From the NCBI GenBank assembly GCA_965276825.1, contig OZ255630.1, forward strand, positions 1,178,001-1,242,000: a stretch of DNA of 64,000 nucleotides. The letters run 5' to 3'. The stretch is from G965276765 sp965276825 (lineage in GTDB: Bacteria > Actinomycetota > Acidimicrobiia > Acidimicrobiales > Palsa-688). The notes under the pieces are model-generated. The model was not told the DNA's origin, did not search any database, and saw nothing but the letters and a program-made list of their open reading frames with translations. This document shows positions 1 through 8,419 of the stretch, in pieces. The stretch's first letter is position 1; every line of letters starts with the position of its first letter. The position numbers and the translations under genes are program-made.

Positions 1-423
1 GGCGACGTAGCGCGTCGACTTCTCCATGTAGGACATGAGCCGGCTCCACTCGATGGCCTTGGTCAGCAGGTTCGACGCCTGCTCGCAGGCCAGGTGCACG
101 CCGCCGAGCTGGGCGACGGAGTCGTCGCCGTACTCGTAGAAGACCCGGTCGTAGAGCTGCTCGGCGCGCTCGAGGCCGATCGTCGCGTCGATGCCGAGGT
201 CGCCGCTGACGTCGAGGTCGCCGACGAACTCGTCGAGGAAGAGCCTCCTCAGGCTCTTGGCCGACCGGGAGTACCGGGCGAACAACGCCCCCTTGACCAC
301 CTCGGGGAGGTTGACGAGGGCGAACACGGGGCCTTCGAGATTGGTGAAGTACCGGCGGAGGATCTCGGCCTCGTCGTCGGTCCACTCCTCTTCGGCGTAG
401 AGCCCGGTGTCGGGGAAGGCCAT
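1..423 (-). CDS. thyX: FAD-dependent thymidylate synthase (ThyX family), 3' part cut off by window edge
   Basis: The visible N-terminal 141 residues begin MAFPDTGLYAEEEW and continue with a helix-rich region containing ARYSRSAKSLRRLF, then YDRVFYEYGDDSVAQLGG and EWSRLMSYMEKSTRYVA. The R...S....STRY pattern resembles the ThyX signature found in the long two-domain ThyX-like proteins of actinobacteria. Such enzymes methylate dUMP to dTMP using methylene-tetrahydrofolate and FADH2. The gene is last in a minus-strand run after helY (66 nt between them); no clear Shine-Dalgarno precedes the ATG. The rest of the protein lies outside the window, so the catalytic part cannot be fully checked. Confidence 0.72.
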   Translation of the reverse strand, partial: MAFPDTGLYAEEEWTDDEAEILRRYFTNLEGPVFALVNLPEVVKGALFARYSRSAKSLRRLFLDEFVGDLDVSGDLGIDATIGLERAEQLYDRVFYEYGDDSVAQLGGVHLACEQASNLLTKAIEWSRLMSYMEKSTRYVA

Positions 424-489
424 GGCGTCGGTGAGCCTACGGGCGCAACGAGCCGATCGTGGGGGATGCGCCGTGGCGGCCGCACGGTG

Positions 490-3165
490 TCACCGCCCGA
501 CCACCGATCCTGCGGCCACCACCCCGCGGAGCAGCCGGTCGACGGCGCTCCTGGCCGCGCTCCTGGTGGCCGGATCGGGGGCCCGCTCGCCGAGTTGGCG
601 GAGCAGGTCGACGAGCTGCTTGACGTTGCGGACGAAGTCGCCCCCGGAGAGCTCGCCGTCGCCGAGGAGCGGCGCCAGGTCCTCACCGCTCGCCCACCGC
701 CCGGCGATCGCCGCGAACCCCGGGTCGGGGCTGCGGGTGGGCGGCAGGCCGGCGGCCAGCTCTTCGGCCTGCAGGCCGGCGGCCAGGCGCTCGACGTCGT
801 GCCACCGCTGCCGGAGCCGGCCGCTCGTCAGCGTCGGCGGCCCCTCGGACCGGCCGCGGGCCTCGAAGGTGAACATCGACGCCACGGCGGCCAGGTCGGC
901 AGGACCCAGCCCGTCGAGCAGGCCGCGCTCGACGGCCTCGGCGACCAGCAGGTCGCACTCGTGGTAGAGCCCGGCCAGCAGCTCGCCCGCCGGGGTGAGC
1001 TCCCACTCCTCGACGTAGCCGCGCCGGTCGAGGACGGCGAGCACCCGGTCGAGCTGGGCGGCGAGGGAGCCGGGACGGCGTCCGGCGCGCTCCTCGAGGC
1101 CGGCGATCTCTCCGACGAGCCGATCGACTCGGTCGAGGGCCCGCACGTGGAGGCGGGCGCGGGGGCAGGCCGCCACGGGGTGAGAGGACGCAGGGTGGGA
1201 GGACGAAGCGTGGGAGGACGCAGGCTGCGAGGACGTCCCCGGCCCGGGGGCGGAGTGGCGCCCCTGCGTCCGGGCGGCGTGGAGCAGGTGGCGGTCGATG
1301 CGGACCCCGGCCAGGGACGCGGCGACCCGCTTGCGGAACGCGCTGCTGTTGGGCGCGTAGGGGCTCGGCAGCCGCACGCGACCGACCGGCCGGGGCGGGA
1401 GGTCGAAGTCGGCCGGGCCGATCTGCACCGACCTTCGCTCGGCGGTCACCGCCCGGACCTGGACCCCGCTCCCCCGCCGCCTGGTGCTCGACAGGACGGC
1501 CACGGGCTGCGCCGAGCGGGCGCCGGGGACGAGCAGCACGTCGCCGGGCCTGACCGCCTCGAGGGCGGCGGCGACCTCCGCCTGGGGCGCCGGCCGCCGG
1601 TCGAGTCCCTCGGCGCGCGCCGCTCGGACCAGGCGCCGGTAGGACGCGACGTCGCCTCGCTCGCAGGTCGCCTCCGCGGCGGCCTCGGCGAGGGTCGCCC
1701 TGGCCCGCTCCAGGCCGGCCTCGGCGACGACCACGTCCCGGTCGGCCCGGTACTGGGCGAACGACAGGCCGAGGAGGTGCCTGGCCCGCTCCTGGTCGTA
1801 GCGGCGCACGAGGTTGGCCGCCATGTTGTAGGTCGGCCGGAAGCTGCTGGTGAGGGCGTAGCTGCGGGTGCCGACCAGGCCGGCCACCTGGTCGAACGGC
1901 ACCCACGGCGACCACGGCACGACGGCGTAGCCGACCTCGTCGATGCCCCGGCGACCAGCCCGTCCCGTGAGCTGGGTGTACTCGGCCGGGGTGAGGAACT
2001 CGTGGCGCTCCCCGGTGAACTTGGTGAGCTTCTCGATCACGACGGTCCGCGCCGGCATGTTGATCCCGAGGGCGAGGGTCTCGGTGGCGAAGACCACCTT
2101 GATCAGGCCGGCCGCGAAGCACGCTTCGACGGCCTCCTTGAACGGGGGGACGAGACCGGCGTGGTGGGCGGCGAAGCCGGACTCGAGCCCGCTCAGCCAC
2201 TCGTCGTGGCCGAGCAGTCGCAGGTCGGCCGGGCCGAGGCCGTCGACGTGGTGGCCGGCGATCTCGCGGATGCGCGCGCGCTCCTCGGCCGTGGTCAGGG
2301 GGCGGCTGTCCCTGGCGCACTGGCGGACGGCGTCGTCGCACGCGTTGCGGCTGAAGACGAACGAGATCGCCGGCAGCATGCCGAGCTCGTCGAGCAGCTC
2401 CACGGTCTCGGCGCGACGGGGGGCGAACAGCCGTCGCCTGCTGCCCGGCGGGACCGGGCCCCTGGGCCTGGCGGTGAGGGCGGCGGCCTCGCCGTTGGCC
2501 CGGTCCTCGACGAGGGTGGGGAGGAGCAGCAGGCGGTCGGAGCCCCGCTCTCCCACCAGGTAGAGGTCGTGCAGGTCGACCGGCCTGCGGGTCTCGACGA
2601 CGACCGACGTCGGGCCGCGCACGGTGCCGATCCAGTCGGCCAGCTCGTCGGCGTTGGAGACCGTCGCGGACAGGCAGACCAGGCCGACGTGGGCGGGGAG
2701 GTGGATGATCACCTCCTCCCAGACGGGACCGCGGTAGGCGTTCTGCAGGTAGTGGACCTCGTCGAGCACGACCCAGCGCAGGGCGTCGAGGGCCGGCGAC
2801 GAGGCGTAGATCATGTTGCGCAGCACCTCGGTGGTCATGACCACGACCGGTGCGCCCGGGTTGACCACGTTGTCGCCGGTGAGCAGGCCGACCGCCGGGG
2901 CGCCGTGGCGGGCGACGAGCTCGGCGTACTTCTGGTTGGACAGGGCCTTGAGCGGGGTGGTGTAGAACGCCCGGCGCCCCTCGCCGAGGGCCAGGCCGAC
3001 GGCGTAGTCGGCGACGACGGTCTTGCCCGACCCGGTCGGCACGGCGACCACGACGCTGTCGCCCCGGTCGAGGACGTCGATGGCCTCGGTCTGGAACGGG
3101 TCGAGCTCGAAGCCGAGGGTCGACGCGAACGCACCCCGACCGCCGGGCTCGGCGGCGGCGACCAC
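490..3165 (-). CDS. helY: SKI2/MTR4-type DEVH-box RNA helicase HelY
   Basis: An 891-residue protein, close to the roughly 900 residues of mycobacterial HelY. Walker A (VPTGSGKT) lies near residue 43, the DEVH box (VVLDEVHYLQN) near 137, SAT (CLSATVSNADE) near 170, and helicase motif VI (QLTGRAGRRG) near 410. The C-terminal part has the Ski2-like helical bundle (EARGRSEGPPT). The GTG start shares its first base with the tatC TAG stop (TAGTG), so translation is probably coupled. HelY-like enzymes are thought to unwind structured RNA or RNA/DNA hybrids. Longer in-frame extension upstream reads through tatC antisense frame and is not used. Confidence 0.9.
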   Translation of the reverse strand: MVAAAEPGGRGAFASTLGFELDPFQTEAIDVLDRGDSVVVAVPTGSGKTVVADYAVGLALGEGRRAFYTTPLKALSNQKYAELVARHGAPAVGLLTGDNVVNPGAPVVVMTTEVLRNMIYASSPALDALRWVVLDEVHYLQNAYRGPVWEEVIIHLPAHVGLVCLSATVSNADELADWIGTVRGPTSVVVETRRPVDLHDLYLVGERGSDRLLLLPTLVEDRANGEAAALTARPRGPVPPGSRRRLFAPRRAETVELLDELGMLPAISFVFSRNACDDAVRQCARDSRPLTTAEERARIREIAGHHVDGLGPADLRLLGHDEWLSGLESGFAAHHAGLVPPFKEAVEACFAAGLIKVVFATETLALGINMPARTVVIEKLTKFTGERHEFLTPAEYTQLTGRAGRRGIDEVGYAVVPWSPWVPFDQVAGLVGTRSYALTSSFRPTYNMAANLVRRYDQERARHLLGLSFAQYRADRDVVVAEAGLERARATLAEAAAEATCERGDVASYRRLVRAARAEGLDRRPAPQAEVAAALEAVRPGDVLLVPGARSAQPVAVLSSTRRRGSGVQVRAVTAERRSVQIGPADFDLPPRPVGRVRLPSPYAPNSSAFRKRVAASLAGVRIDRHLLHAARTQGRHSAPGPGTSSQPASSHASSSHPASSHPVAACPRARLHVRALDRVDRLVGEIAGLEERAGRRPGSLAAQLDRVLAVLDRRGYVEEWELTPAGELLAGLYHECDLLVAEAVERGLLDGLGPADLAAVASMFTFEARGRSEGPPTLTSGRLRQRWHDVERLAAGLQAEELAAGLPPTRSPDPGFAAIAGRWASGEDLAPLLGDGELSGGDFVRNVKQLVDLLRQLGERAPDPATRSAARSAVDRLLRGVVAAGSVVGR

Positions 3166-3947
3166 TACTTGTGCAGGGCGCGGCCGACGATGATGGACCC
3201 CTCGTAGAACACGTACATCGGCACGGCCATCGCCGCGAACGAGAACGGGTCGCTGCTCGGGGTGATCACCGCGGCGACGATGGCGATCACGACGATCGCC
3301 GGGCGACGCCAATGTCGCCACTTCTGGCTCGGGACGACCCCGGTGAGCTCGAGGGACACCACCACCAGCGGGTACATGAAGACCGCGCCGAAGACCAGGC
3401 AGAGCAGGGAGTAGAGGGTGAAGTAGCTCGAAGGGGACAGCAACGGGAGGACCCCGGTGCCGCCCACGTTGAGGAGGAACTGGAGCACCTTGGGGAACAC
3501 CAGGATCGACGTGGTCACCCCGAGGGCGAAGAGGACCACTGCGGCGATGGTGAAGGGGAGGATGTAGCGCTTCTCGTTCTTCTTCAGGCCGGGGGTGATG
3601 AACCGCCACAGCTCCCAGAACAGCACGGGGCTGGACAGGGCGATCCCGGCGTAGCCGCTGACCTTGAGCCGGGTGGTGAAGCCCTCGGCCGGCCCGTTGG
3701 TGACCAGGTTGCACCCGCCGACCACACCCTTCTGAGGGTGGGTGCGGATGAACTCGCAGTACGGGTGGCGCATGAACGAGATGAGCTGGTCGTAGAAGAA
3801 CCAGGCGACGACGGTCAGGATCACCACGGCCGCCAGCGAGACGGCCAGGCGGTTGCGCAGCTCCGCCAGGTGCTCGTAGAGCGTCATGGTGGCCAGCTGG
3901 TCGTCCAGCTTCGCCTGGCCCTGCGCCGGGTCCTCCAGGATGGCCAC
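3165..3947 (-). CDS. tatC: Twin-arginine translocase subunit TatC
   Basis: A 260-residue polytopic membrane protein with the expected TatC start: MTLYEHLAELRNRLAVSL near residue 21, followed by six predicted membrane segments. TatC binds twin-arginine signal peptides and, with TatA/TatB, exports folded proteins. It lies 3 nt after tatB and overlaps helY by one base. The tatB-tatC-helY order matches the mycobacterial arrangement beside pafBC, although here a phosphodiesterase, lepB and two other genes lie between. Confidence 0.96.
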   Translation of the reverse strand: MAILEDPAQGQAKLDDQLATMTLYEHLAELRNRLAVSLAAVVILTVVAWFFYDQLISFMRHPYCEFIRTHPQKGVVGGCNLVTNGPAEGFTTRLKVSGYAGIALSSPVLFWELWRFITPGLKKNEKRYILPFTIAAVVLFALGVTTSILVFPKVLQFLLNVGGTGVLPLLSPSSYFTLYSLLCLVFGAVFMYPLVVVSLELTGVVPSQKWRHWRRPAIVVIAIVAAVITPSSDPFSFAAMAVPMYVFYEGSIIVGRALHK

Positions 3948-3950
3948 GGC

Positions 3951-4331
3951 CTAGTTGAGCGCCGGGTCGTCGGGCAGGGGGGCGCCACCGATCGGGAGGT
4001 CGGCCTGCGCCGGGTCGCCCGTGGCCGGCGGGTCGACGCCGACGGCGCGGTTGGCGGCCGGCGGGGCGATGGCCGCCGAGATGACCGAGCGGACGTTGGG
4101 GACCTTGGGGATGCTGCGGGGCAGGCCGATGTCGCCCACCGCGTCGTCGAGCGCCTTGCGGGGCTCGGCCAGGGCGTCGTGCATCTCGGTCTGGACCGAG
4201 GCGGACACGGTCCTGACCTGGTGGAGGAGCTTGCCGAGGGTCCTGGCCGCATGGGGAAGACGGTCGGGGCCGAGCACGACCAGCGCGAGCATGCCGAGCA
4301 CCACGATCTTCTCGGGGCTCAGATCGAACAC
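3951..4331 (-). CDS. tatB: Sec-independent translocase protein TatB (TatA/B family)
   Basis: A 126-residue protein starting at GTG with VFDLSPEKIVVLG, a single hydrophobic segment, then the TatA/B hinge GPDRLP and an amphipathic helix (AARTLGKLLHQVR). The FDLSPEK start and the following SVQTEM region favour TatB over TatA. The C-terminal half is proline and alanine rich with no recognised domain. The start was chosen because upstream sequence is not conserved-looking and this placement puts the FD..GP motif at the N-terminus, as in the family. Immediately followed by tatC. Confidence 0.88.
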   Translation of the reverse strand: MFDLSPEKIVVLGMLALVVLGPDRLPHAARTLGKLLHQVRTVSASVQTEMHDALAEPRKALDDAVGDIGLPRSIPKVPNVRSVISAAIAPPAANRAVGVDPPATGDPAQADLPIGGAPLPDDPALN

Positions 4332-4341
4332 GAGACCGAGT

Positions 4342-4509
4342 CTACCGGTCGGTGCCGGTTGAGCCCCTTCGCCCGGGTCGCGCCGCACGGATCCGCTCGG
4401 AGGTCGAGCGCAGCGCCGCGGTCTCCGAGCGCAGGCGCACGCTCCCGGCCCAGGCGGCCGCCGCCCCGACCACCGCGGCCAGGAGCGCCGTCAACCACCA
4501 GAGCGACAC
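4342..4509 (-). CDS. Small single-span membrane protein, hypothetical
   Basis: A 55-residue frame starting at GTG: VSLWWLTALLAAVVGAAAAWAGS forms one membrane segment (20 residues from position 2), followed by a short charged helix with heptad-like spacing (LRSETAALRSTSERIR) and a basic tail. Its stop lies 10 nt before the tatB start, which fits a short operon gene. It could anchor a small cytoplasmic coiled coil. I recognise no family, and a frame this short in GC-rich DNA may be chance. Confidence 0.42.
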   Translation of the reverse strand: MSLWWLTALLAAVVGAAAAWAGSVRLRSETAALRSTSERIRAARPGRRGSTGTDR

Positions 4510-4582
4510 GCGCGGCCGGGCCGGAAGGTCGAGGACACAACGTCAGCCTGCCAGGTCTCGTCGCGACCCGCGAGCTCCGGGA

Positions 4583-4993
4583 TCAGGAGCGGGCGCTCGA
4601 GGGGTCGGCGCTGCGCCCGTCGAGACCGTGCCCGTCGAGGCTCGGCCCCTCGAGCGACAGCCCCTCGAGGGACAACCCACCGACGGCGGCCTCGAGCCAG
4701 CCGTCCTCCTGGAGGAGGAAGTGGAAGCCGAGCAGGTCGTCGTGGCTGATGACCGGCCCGTCGCGCACCTCGGTGAGCTCGGCCGGGAGGCTCCAGGACA
4801 CGACCCGCACACCGGCGCCGACCAGGATCTCGACGACCTGGCTGGTGGCGTCCTTGTTGACCAGCAGGCGGCACCGGGGGCACACGAAGGAGTACGTGGA
4901 GTGCCCGGTCGTCTCGCAGACCTGGACCTGCACGTCGCGGGTGGTCATCTCGACATCACCGCAGGTCGCGCAGCTCGCTCGGACCGTTGCCAC
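4583..4993 (-). CDS. Conserved zinc-ribbon hypothetical protein
   Basis: A 136-residue cytoplasmic protein with two CxxC knuckles, CATCGD near residue 8 and CPRCR near residue 38, the pattern of a zinc ribbon. The middle (VVEILVGAGVRVVSWSLP) looks like an alpha/beta segment. The last 35 residues contain near-repeats of a five-residue SLEG(L/P) unit, reflecting tandem nucleotide repeats at the 3' end. GTG start preceded by AAGGGAG 9 nt upstream. No specific function can be assigned. Confidence 0.8.
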   Translation of the reverse strand: MATVRASCATCGDVEMTTRDVQVQVCETTGHSTYSFVCPRCRLLVNKDATSQVVEILVGAGVRVVSWSLPAELTEVRDGPVISHDDLLGFHFLLQEDGWLEAAVGGLSLEGLSLEGPSLDGHGLDGRSADPSSARS

Positions 4994-5144
4994 CGCAGGT
5001 CTCCCTTCGAGAACCCGCCGGTCGGGTCCTCGCTGGATCTATCGGCGCCCGCCGGCCACCCTTGAGCGCGCCGGGCCACCGCTCCCCACCTCTACCGGTA
5101 CTTCCGACTTCCTCTGACCGGCGGAGCGCGGCCACGATGGCGGG

Positions 5145-5831
5145 ATGGACGGCCAACGGCACCGGGTGATCGGCTTCGCGCACCGGGGCGCCAGGTCGGA
5201 GTGCCCCGACAACACGATGGTGTCGTTCCGCCGGGCCATCGAGCTCGGCGCCGACGCCCTGGAGAGCGACGTCTGGCGCACCGCCGACGGCGTGGCCGTG
5301 CTCGACCACGACGGGCGCGTCCGCCGGGGCGTGCGCCGGACCCCGATCTCGTCGCTCCGCCGCCGCGATCTCCCCTCCCACATCCCGGCCCTCCACGAGC
5401 TCTACGACGGGTGCGGCTCGGACTTCGAGCTGTCCCTCGACGTCAAGGACCCGGCGGCCGCCAGCGCGGCCGTCGACGCGGCCGACGCCGTGGGCGCCAC
5501 CGGGAGGCTGTGGCTGTGCGGCTCGGGACCGAGCCTGGCCGCGTGGCGCGGCCTGTCGCCGGTCGTGCGCCTGGTCGAGTCGACCCGGCGGGCGGCCATG
5601 CCCGACCCACGGGCGCACGCCGCCGCTCTCCGCTCGTCGGACGTCGACGCGGTCAACCTGCGCTGGGGCGACTGGGACGCGCCCACGCTCGACGCCGTCC
5701 ACGCCGCTGGGCTCGTGGCCTTCACCTGGGGCGTGCAGCGCAGCGCGGATCTCGTCGCCGCCATCGCCCTCGGGGTCGACGGTCTCTACAGCGACCACGT
5801 GGACCGCATGGTGGCCGCCATCAGACCCTGA
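5145..5831 (+). CDS. Glycerophosphodiester phosphodiesterase family protein
   Basis: A 228-residue GDPD-type TIM barrel. The opening FAHRGARSECPDNTMVSF carries the conserved HRG and the E..PENT-like motif (here CPDNT), followed by ALESDVWRTADGVAVLDHD with the metal-binding E, D and H. Such enzymes hydrolyse glycerophosphodiesters to glycerol-3-phosphate and an alcohol. The C-terminal GLYSDHVDRM matches the family's final strand. A CACGAT box ends 6 nt before the ATG, resembling the leaderless promoters elsewhere here. Faces lepB convergently. Confidence 0.88.
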   Translation: MDGQRHRVIGFAHRGARSECPDNTMVSFRRAIELGADALESDVWRTADGVAVLDHDGRVRRGVRRTPISSLRRRDLPSHIPALHELYDGCGSDFELSLDVKDPAAASAAVDAADAVGATGRLWLCGSGPSLAAWRGLSPVVRLVESTRRAAMPDPRAHAAALRSSDVDAVNLRWGDWDAPTLDAVHAAGLVAFTWGVQRSADLVAAIALGVDGLYSDHVDRMVAAIRP

Positions 5832-5846
5832 ACCGGCCGGTGAAGC

Positions 5847-6428
5847 TCAGAACCAGTGCCACCGGCCGACGGGCCAGATCCGCACGAAGGCCTGGCCGAC
5901 GATCGACGAGCCCCTGATCGGACCGAAGAAGCGCGAGTCGTACGAGTCACCGCGGTAGTCGCCCATCACGAAGTACTCCCCTGCGGGGATGCGCATGGTG
6001 GCGATCGAGGGCCCGGGATGCGCCTTGGCGTCGGGGGTCAACCAGGGTTGGGCGATGGCGTGGCCGTCGATCAGGATGGCGCCGTCGAGGCCGGAGGAGA
6101 TGGTCTCCCCCGGCAGGCCGATGACCCGCTTGATCAGGTCCTTGATGGTGACCTCGGGGTCGGACGGGGGCCGGGTGAACACCACGATGTCGCCCCGGTG
6201 CACGCCGCCGAAGTCGTAGGCCAGCTTGTTGACCAGCAGCCGGTCGCCGGTCTTGATGGTCGGCGACATCGACGGGGAGGGGATGTAGTAGGCCTCGACC
6301 ACGAAGGTCTTGATGAGGAAGGCGGCCAGCAGGGCCACGACCACGATCACAGCCCACTCGATCAGGCCCTTGTGCGACCGGCGGCGCGGTGCCGGGCTCA
6401 TGGGCTCCTGGGTGACCGTCGCGCTCAC
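5847..6428 (-). CDS. lepB: Signal peptidase I
   Basis: A 193-residue type I signal peptidase (S26): one N-terminal membrane anchor (residues 22-44), then YYIPSPSMSPTIKTGD with catalytic Ser53, and IKRVIGLPGE with the catalytic Lys near residue 102. FVMGDYRGDSYDSRFFG supplies the last conserved box. It removes signal peptides from exported proteins such as several encoded further along. GTG start, 7 nt after a TAGGGT box, so probably a leaderless message. Confidence 0.96.
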   Translation of the reverse strand: MSATVTQEPMSPAPRRRSHKGLIEWAVIVVVALLAAFLIKTFVVEAYYIPSPSMSPTIKTGDRLLVNKLAYDFGGVHRGDIVVFTRPPSDPEVTIKDLIKRVIGLPGETISSGLDGAILIDGHAIAQPWLTPDAKAHPGPSIATMRIPAGEYFVMGDYRGDSYDSRFFGPIRGSSIVGQAFVRIWPVGRWHWF

Positions 6429-6435
6429 GGCCGAG

Positions 6436-6441
6436 ACCCTA
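6436..6441 (-). promoter_or_regulatory. TAGGGT -10 box of lepB
   Basis: TANNNT hexamer ending 7 nt before the lepB GTG; the predicted transcript starts at or very near the start codon. Confidence 0.6.
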
Positions 6442-6449
6442 GAAGACGC

Positions 6450-7421
6450 CTAGCCCGGCCCGGCATCGCTCGACGGCGCGTGGTAGCGGAGGAGCACCCG
6501 CGCCGCCGCTTCGCTCCCGATGGTGACATCGCCGTCGGCGACGGTCGCGTCGGTCCCGGCCCGGAGCAGGACCCGCTCGGCCCACGCCCGTTCCCCGACC
6601 CGCAGCGTGACCCGCAGTCGGCCGTCGCCCAGGTCCTCGACCCCCTCGTTGGGGTAGCTCTCGGCCACCCAGTGGGCCCCGGGCGCGAGGTCGACCACGA
6701 GGCGGGGCGACGAGGGATCGGGGTGGAACAGCCGGGTGGAGTCGTCGGGGATCTCGCCGGCGTCGAAGCACTCGTCGAGGACCTCGGCGCCGGTGATCCG
6801 ATCCACGCGGAAGAGCCGTTCGCCGGCCGCCGACTCGCACCACGCCCGCAGGTACCACTGCCCGCCGGCGCTGAAGACCCGCCACGGGTGCACCACCCGG
6901 GTCGAGTGCCGGTCGCGACCGAACGACCAGTAGTCGATCCTCACCGACCGGGACCGCTCGGCGCCGGCGCGCACCGCCTCGAGGATCCCGGCCGGCGCGG
7001 GACCGAGCTCGACGTCGACCGCATCGTCGCGGCCGACGCCGACCACCGCATCGAGCTTGGCGAGGGCGGAGGCGAGCGTGCCGTCGGGGTCGCCGCCCGG
7101 TACCGCGAGGAGGGCGGCGCCCGTGGCCACGAGGGCCAGGCCTTCCTGGGGGGTGAGGCGCAGCGGCCGGCGGAAGTAGTCGGCGAAGCGGATCCACACC
7201 CGCCCGTCGGCGACGTCGACCTCGATCAGCGTGTCGGGCGTGAAGGGGTGGACCCCGCAGAGGAACAGCAGGTCGAGGTCGGCGAGCAGCTCGTCCTCGG
7301 CGACGCCGAAGCGGGCGCAGACCTCGGCGATGGCGGGCCCGTCGTGGGCGGCCACCCACGGCACGATGGCCAGGAGGCGGCCGAGCCGCTCGGGGGCGGG
7401 GGCCCGCCCGGCCGGGCTCAC
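6450..7421 (-). CDS. pafC: PafC, WYL-domain transcriptional regulator
   Basis: A 323-residue member of the PafB/PafC pair. N-terminal winged-helix part (ERLGRLLAIVPWVAAHDG), then a WYL domain around residues 150-225 containing IDYWSFGRDRHSTR and PWRVFSAGGQWYLRAWC, then the WCX extension. In mycobacteria PafB and PafC form the activator of the RecA-independent DNA damage response. Third gene of pafABC, starting 22 nt after the pafB stop. Confidence 0.9.
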   Translation of the reverse strand: MSPAGRAPAPERLGRLLAIVPWVAAHDGPAIAEVCARFGVAEDELLADLDLLFLCGVHPFTPDTLIEVDVADGRVWIRFADYFRRPLRLTPQEGLALVATGAALLAVPGGDPDGTLASALAKLDAVVGVGRDDAVDVELGPAPAGILEAVRAGAERSRSVRIDYWSFGRDRHSTRVVHPWRVFSAGGQWYLRAWCESAAGERLFRVDRITGAEVLDECFDAGEIPDDSTRLFHPDPSSPRLVVDLAPGAHWVAESYPNEGVEDLGDGRLRVTLRVGERAWAERVLLRAGTDATVADGDVTIGSEAAARVLLRYHAPSSDAGPG

Positions 7422-7443
7422 GGGCCGGCGCGCCGGTGCGCGC

Positions 7444-8412
7444 TCACCGGGCCACCAGGGACCGCAGCCGGTCGGCGAAGGCGCCGCGCTCGCCTGGCGG
7501 TCCGAGGATCTCCGCGTGGTCGAGGAAGCCGACGACCCACGAGTGCAGGCCGGCCCGGTTGGTGACCGCGAGCTCGATCTCGACGGATCCGTCGGGCCGG
7601 TCGGCGACCACCGCGTCCCGGCCGACCGCCGCGACCGCCCAGGTGGCATGGCCGGCATCGACGAGGACGCGCACCGTGACCGCGGGACCGTCGCCGAGCT
7701 GCCAGGGGGGCGCCGGCGCGGCGGCCGCGCCGGCGGGCCGGTCGAACGCTCCGGCGTCGCCCACCGCCTCCACGGGGCCCTCCGTCCGGTCGAGGCGGAA
7801 GCTGCGCTCGGCGTCGCGGCGGTGGTCGAAGCCGGCCAGGTACCACTGACCGCGCCGGTACGACAGCTGCCACGGATCGATGGTCCGCTCCTCGCCGCGG
7901 TAGGTGAAGCGGAGGCGTCGCCGGTCGGCGATGGCGCCGAAGGCGGCGACCACCGCGTCGCCTCCGGCGAGCTCGGCGGCCGGGGCGACGGCGCGCTCGG
8001 CCCCTCCCACCCGACCGGCGGGGCCGCCGCTCGGGTCGCCGGCGGCGGCCAGCTTGCGGAGCGCGCCGATGGTGGCGTCGCTGCCCCACGGCCCGTCGAG
8101 GCGGACGGCCGACGAGGCCAGCCGAAGGGCCGCCAGCTCTCCCTCCTCGAGGCCGGGGTCGGGCAGCTCGTAGCGCTCCCGCGGGATCCGGTAGCCCGCC
8201 TGGTCGTCGCTCTGCTCGCCGCTGACGGCCTCGGTGACGAGCGGCAGGCCCATCTGGCGGAGGACGTCCTTGTCCCGCTCGAAGTTGCGCCGGAAGGCGC
8301 CCGGATCGTCGGAGTAGCCGCCGACGCGCTCGCGCAGCTCGGCGCGCGTCAGCGGGCGGTCGGCGTCGACCAGGGCGGCGACCAGGTTGACGAGGCGCTC
8401 GAGGCGGTCCAC
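7444..8412 (-). CDS. pafB: PafB, WYL-domain transcriptional regulator
   Basis: A 322-residue protein with an N-terminal helix-turn-helix (VVDRLERLVNLVAALVDADR), a WYL domain (LRFTYRGEERTIDPWQLSYRR split over residues 185-205, then GQWYLAGFD) and a WCX tail. Length is close to Mtb PafB (about 332). The GTG start lies 7 nt after the pafA stop, so it is transcribed with pafA. Partner of PafC. Confidence 0.92.
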   Translation of the reverse strand: MDRLERLVNLVAALVDADRPLTRAELRERVGGYSDDPGAFRRNFERDKDVLRQMGLPLVTEAVSGEQSDDQAGYRIPRERYELPDPGLEEGELAALRLASSAVRLDGPWGSDATIGALRKLAAAGDPSGGPAGRVGGAERAVAPAAELAGGDAVVAAFGAIADRRRLRFTYRGEERTIDPWQLSYRRGQWYLAGFDHRRDAERSFRLDRTEGPVEAVGDAGAFDRPAGAAAAPAPPWQLGDGPAVTVRVLVDAGHATWAVAAVGRDAVVADRPDGSVEIELAVTNRAGLHSWVVGFLDHAEILGPPGERGAFADRLRSLVAR

Positions 8413-8419
8413 GACGTCC

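Noticed and set aside
94..3207. Long plus-strand open frame of over 1000 codons opposite helY and thyX
   Set aside because: It mirrors the helY gene, its composition is dominated by E, G, A, R and V repeats, and no domain is visible; antisense open frames are expected at this GC content.
3165..3714. N-terminal extension of HelY into the tatC region
   Set aside because: It overlaps tatC fully in another frame; the GTG overlapping the tatC stop gives the family length.
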